Positions 63,722 through 64,000 of a DNA stretch of 64,000 nt are shown here, piece by piece. The position numbers and the translations under genes are program-made. Below the pieces are notes generated by a model. The model saw nothing but the letters and a program-made list of their open reading frames with translations, had not been told where the DNA came from and ran no database searches. The stretch's first letter is position 1. Every line of letters begins with the position of its first letter. Source of the DNA: an uncultured Clostridia bacterium (GTDB lineage Bacteria; Bacillota; Clostridia; TANB77; CAG-508); assembly GCA_948739805.1 (NCBI GenBank), contig CAPYID010000004.1:27110-91109 (forward strand), written 5' to 3'.

Positions 63722-63796
63722 GGTGGAGGATGGGATTCGAACCCATGGTCTCCAGTGCCACAAACTGGCGCGTTAACCAACTACGCTACATCCACC
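63722..63796 (-). tRNA. tRNA-His (anticodon GTG)
   Basis: 75 bases. Extra G-1 pairs with C73, the His identity element. Anticodon stem CCAGT/ACTGG with loop TTGTGGC (GTG); T-arm ATGGG-TTCGAAT-CCCAT. CCA is encoded at 63719-63721. One acceptor mismatch (T-C) is seen. Confidence 0.94.
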
Positions 63797-63888
63797 ATTT
63801 TATTACAAACTATTTTATGTGAAACTGAGTTTTTCTATAAATTAAGGTATTTATAAAGTTTAGTTCCACTATTAGCAGTGCATATATA

Positions 63889-63917
63889 ATTTTAAACAAT
63901 TTCATGAAATTTGTCAA
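63889..63917 (-). promoter_or_regulatory. Sigma-A promoter of the tRNA-His/tRNA-Gln unit
   Basis: TTGACA, 17-base spacer, TAAAAT on minus, about 90 bp before tRNA-His. Confidence 0.75.
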
Positions 63918-64000
63918 TACCTTTTCAAAAAAAATCCAAAAATGCTGTAAGTATGTCAATGATGTGAAACAAACTTTTATAAAAAATTTGTAGTATTATT

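Overview
The window comes from a low-GC (roughly 30% by eye) spore-forming member of the Clostridia. It carries a complete spoIIIAA-AH operon, spoIVA, a collagen-like BclA-type exosporium protein and a SpoVD-type penicillin-binding protein. The genetic code looks standard (TGG is Trp, TAA/TAG/TGA stop). Almost every gene is on the minus strand; only spoIVA, a Cu/Zn superoxide dismutase gene and ldhA are on plus. The genome appears to be that of an anaerobe with an elaborate surface.

Layout. 1-4.3 kb: end of an unknown gene, proS, scpB and small unknowns. 4.4-8.0 kb: surface proteins (LPxTG-type anchor, Ig-like/cadherin-like protein, GH73-type glucosaminidase with a degenerate dockerin). 8.2-11.3 kb: glycogen phosphorylase and a small unknown gene. 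11.4-16.9 kb: spoIIIA operon. 17-25 kb: radical SAM protein, rpsF-ssb-rpsR, AAA/DUF4143 ATPase, mutS, GH144-like protein. 25.2-29 kb: spoIVA, a bclA-like gene and a glycosyltransferase. 29-34 kb: Ca2+-ATPase, Spx/ArsC-like protein, a broken HD-domain gene, sodC, ldhA. 34.2-43.1 kb: an operon with two large dockerin proteins carrying transglutaminase-like cores around a membrane-anchored cohesin protein. 43.8-47.9 kb: metallopeptidase and an MBOAT/DHHW/DUF4358 O-acylation set. 48.1-57.8 kb: a SpoVD-type gene split by a 7.64 kb element. 57.9-63.3 kb: MscS channel, HAD phosphatase, heterodimeric ABC exporter. 63.5-63.8 kb: tRNA-Gln and tRNA-His.

Two observations stand out. First, the SpoVD-type PBP gene is split after the KTG motif by an element flanked by an 8-bp direct repeat (CAAGGAGG). 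Joining the repeats restores the expected reading frame and the C-terminal PASTA domain. A large serine recombinase gene abuts one end, and inverted 21-bp arms flank the core. This matches the architecture of developmentally excised 'skin'-like elements in sporulation genes. Second, three otherwise healthy genes (spoIIIAB, the element's recombinase and one ABC exporter subunit) are each broken by one extra C directly before a Gly codon. In each case this makes an in-frame CGG, a codon I found in frame only once elsewhere in the window. Either CGG triggers +1 frameshifting here or the assembly has a systematic error.

Other structure includes dispersed hairpin repeats ending in CCCCTACA (one inserted in frame in the recombinase gene), a nested MITE, a probable structured RNA inside the element, and a short motif repeated three times between genes. 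Reading-frame calls, motifs and repeats were read directly from the sequence. Family names come from recognition without database searches.
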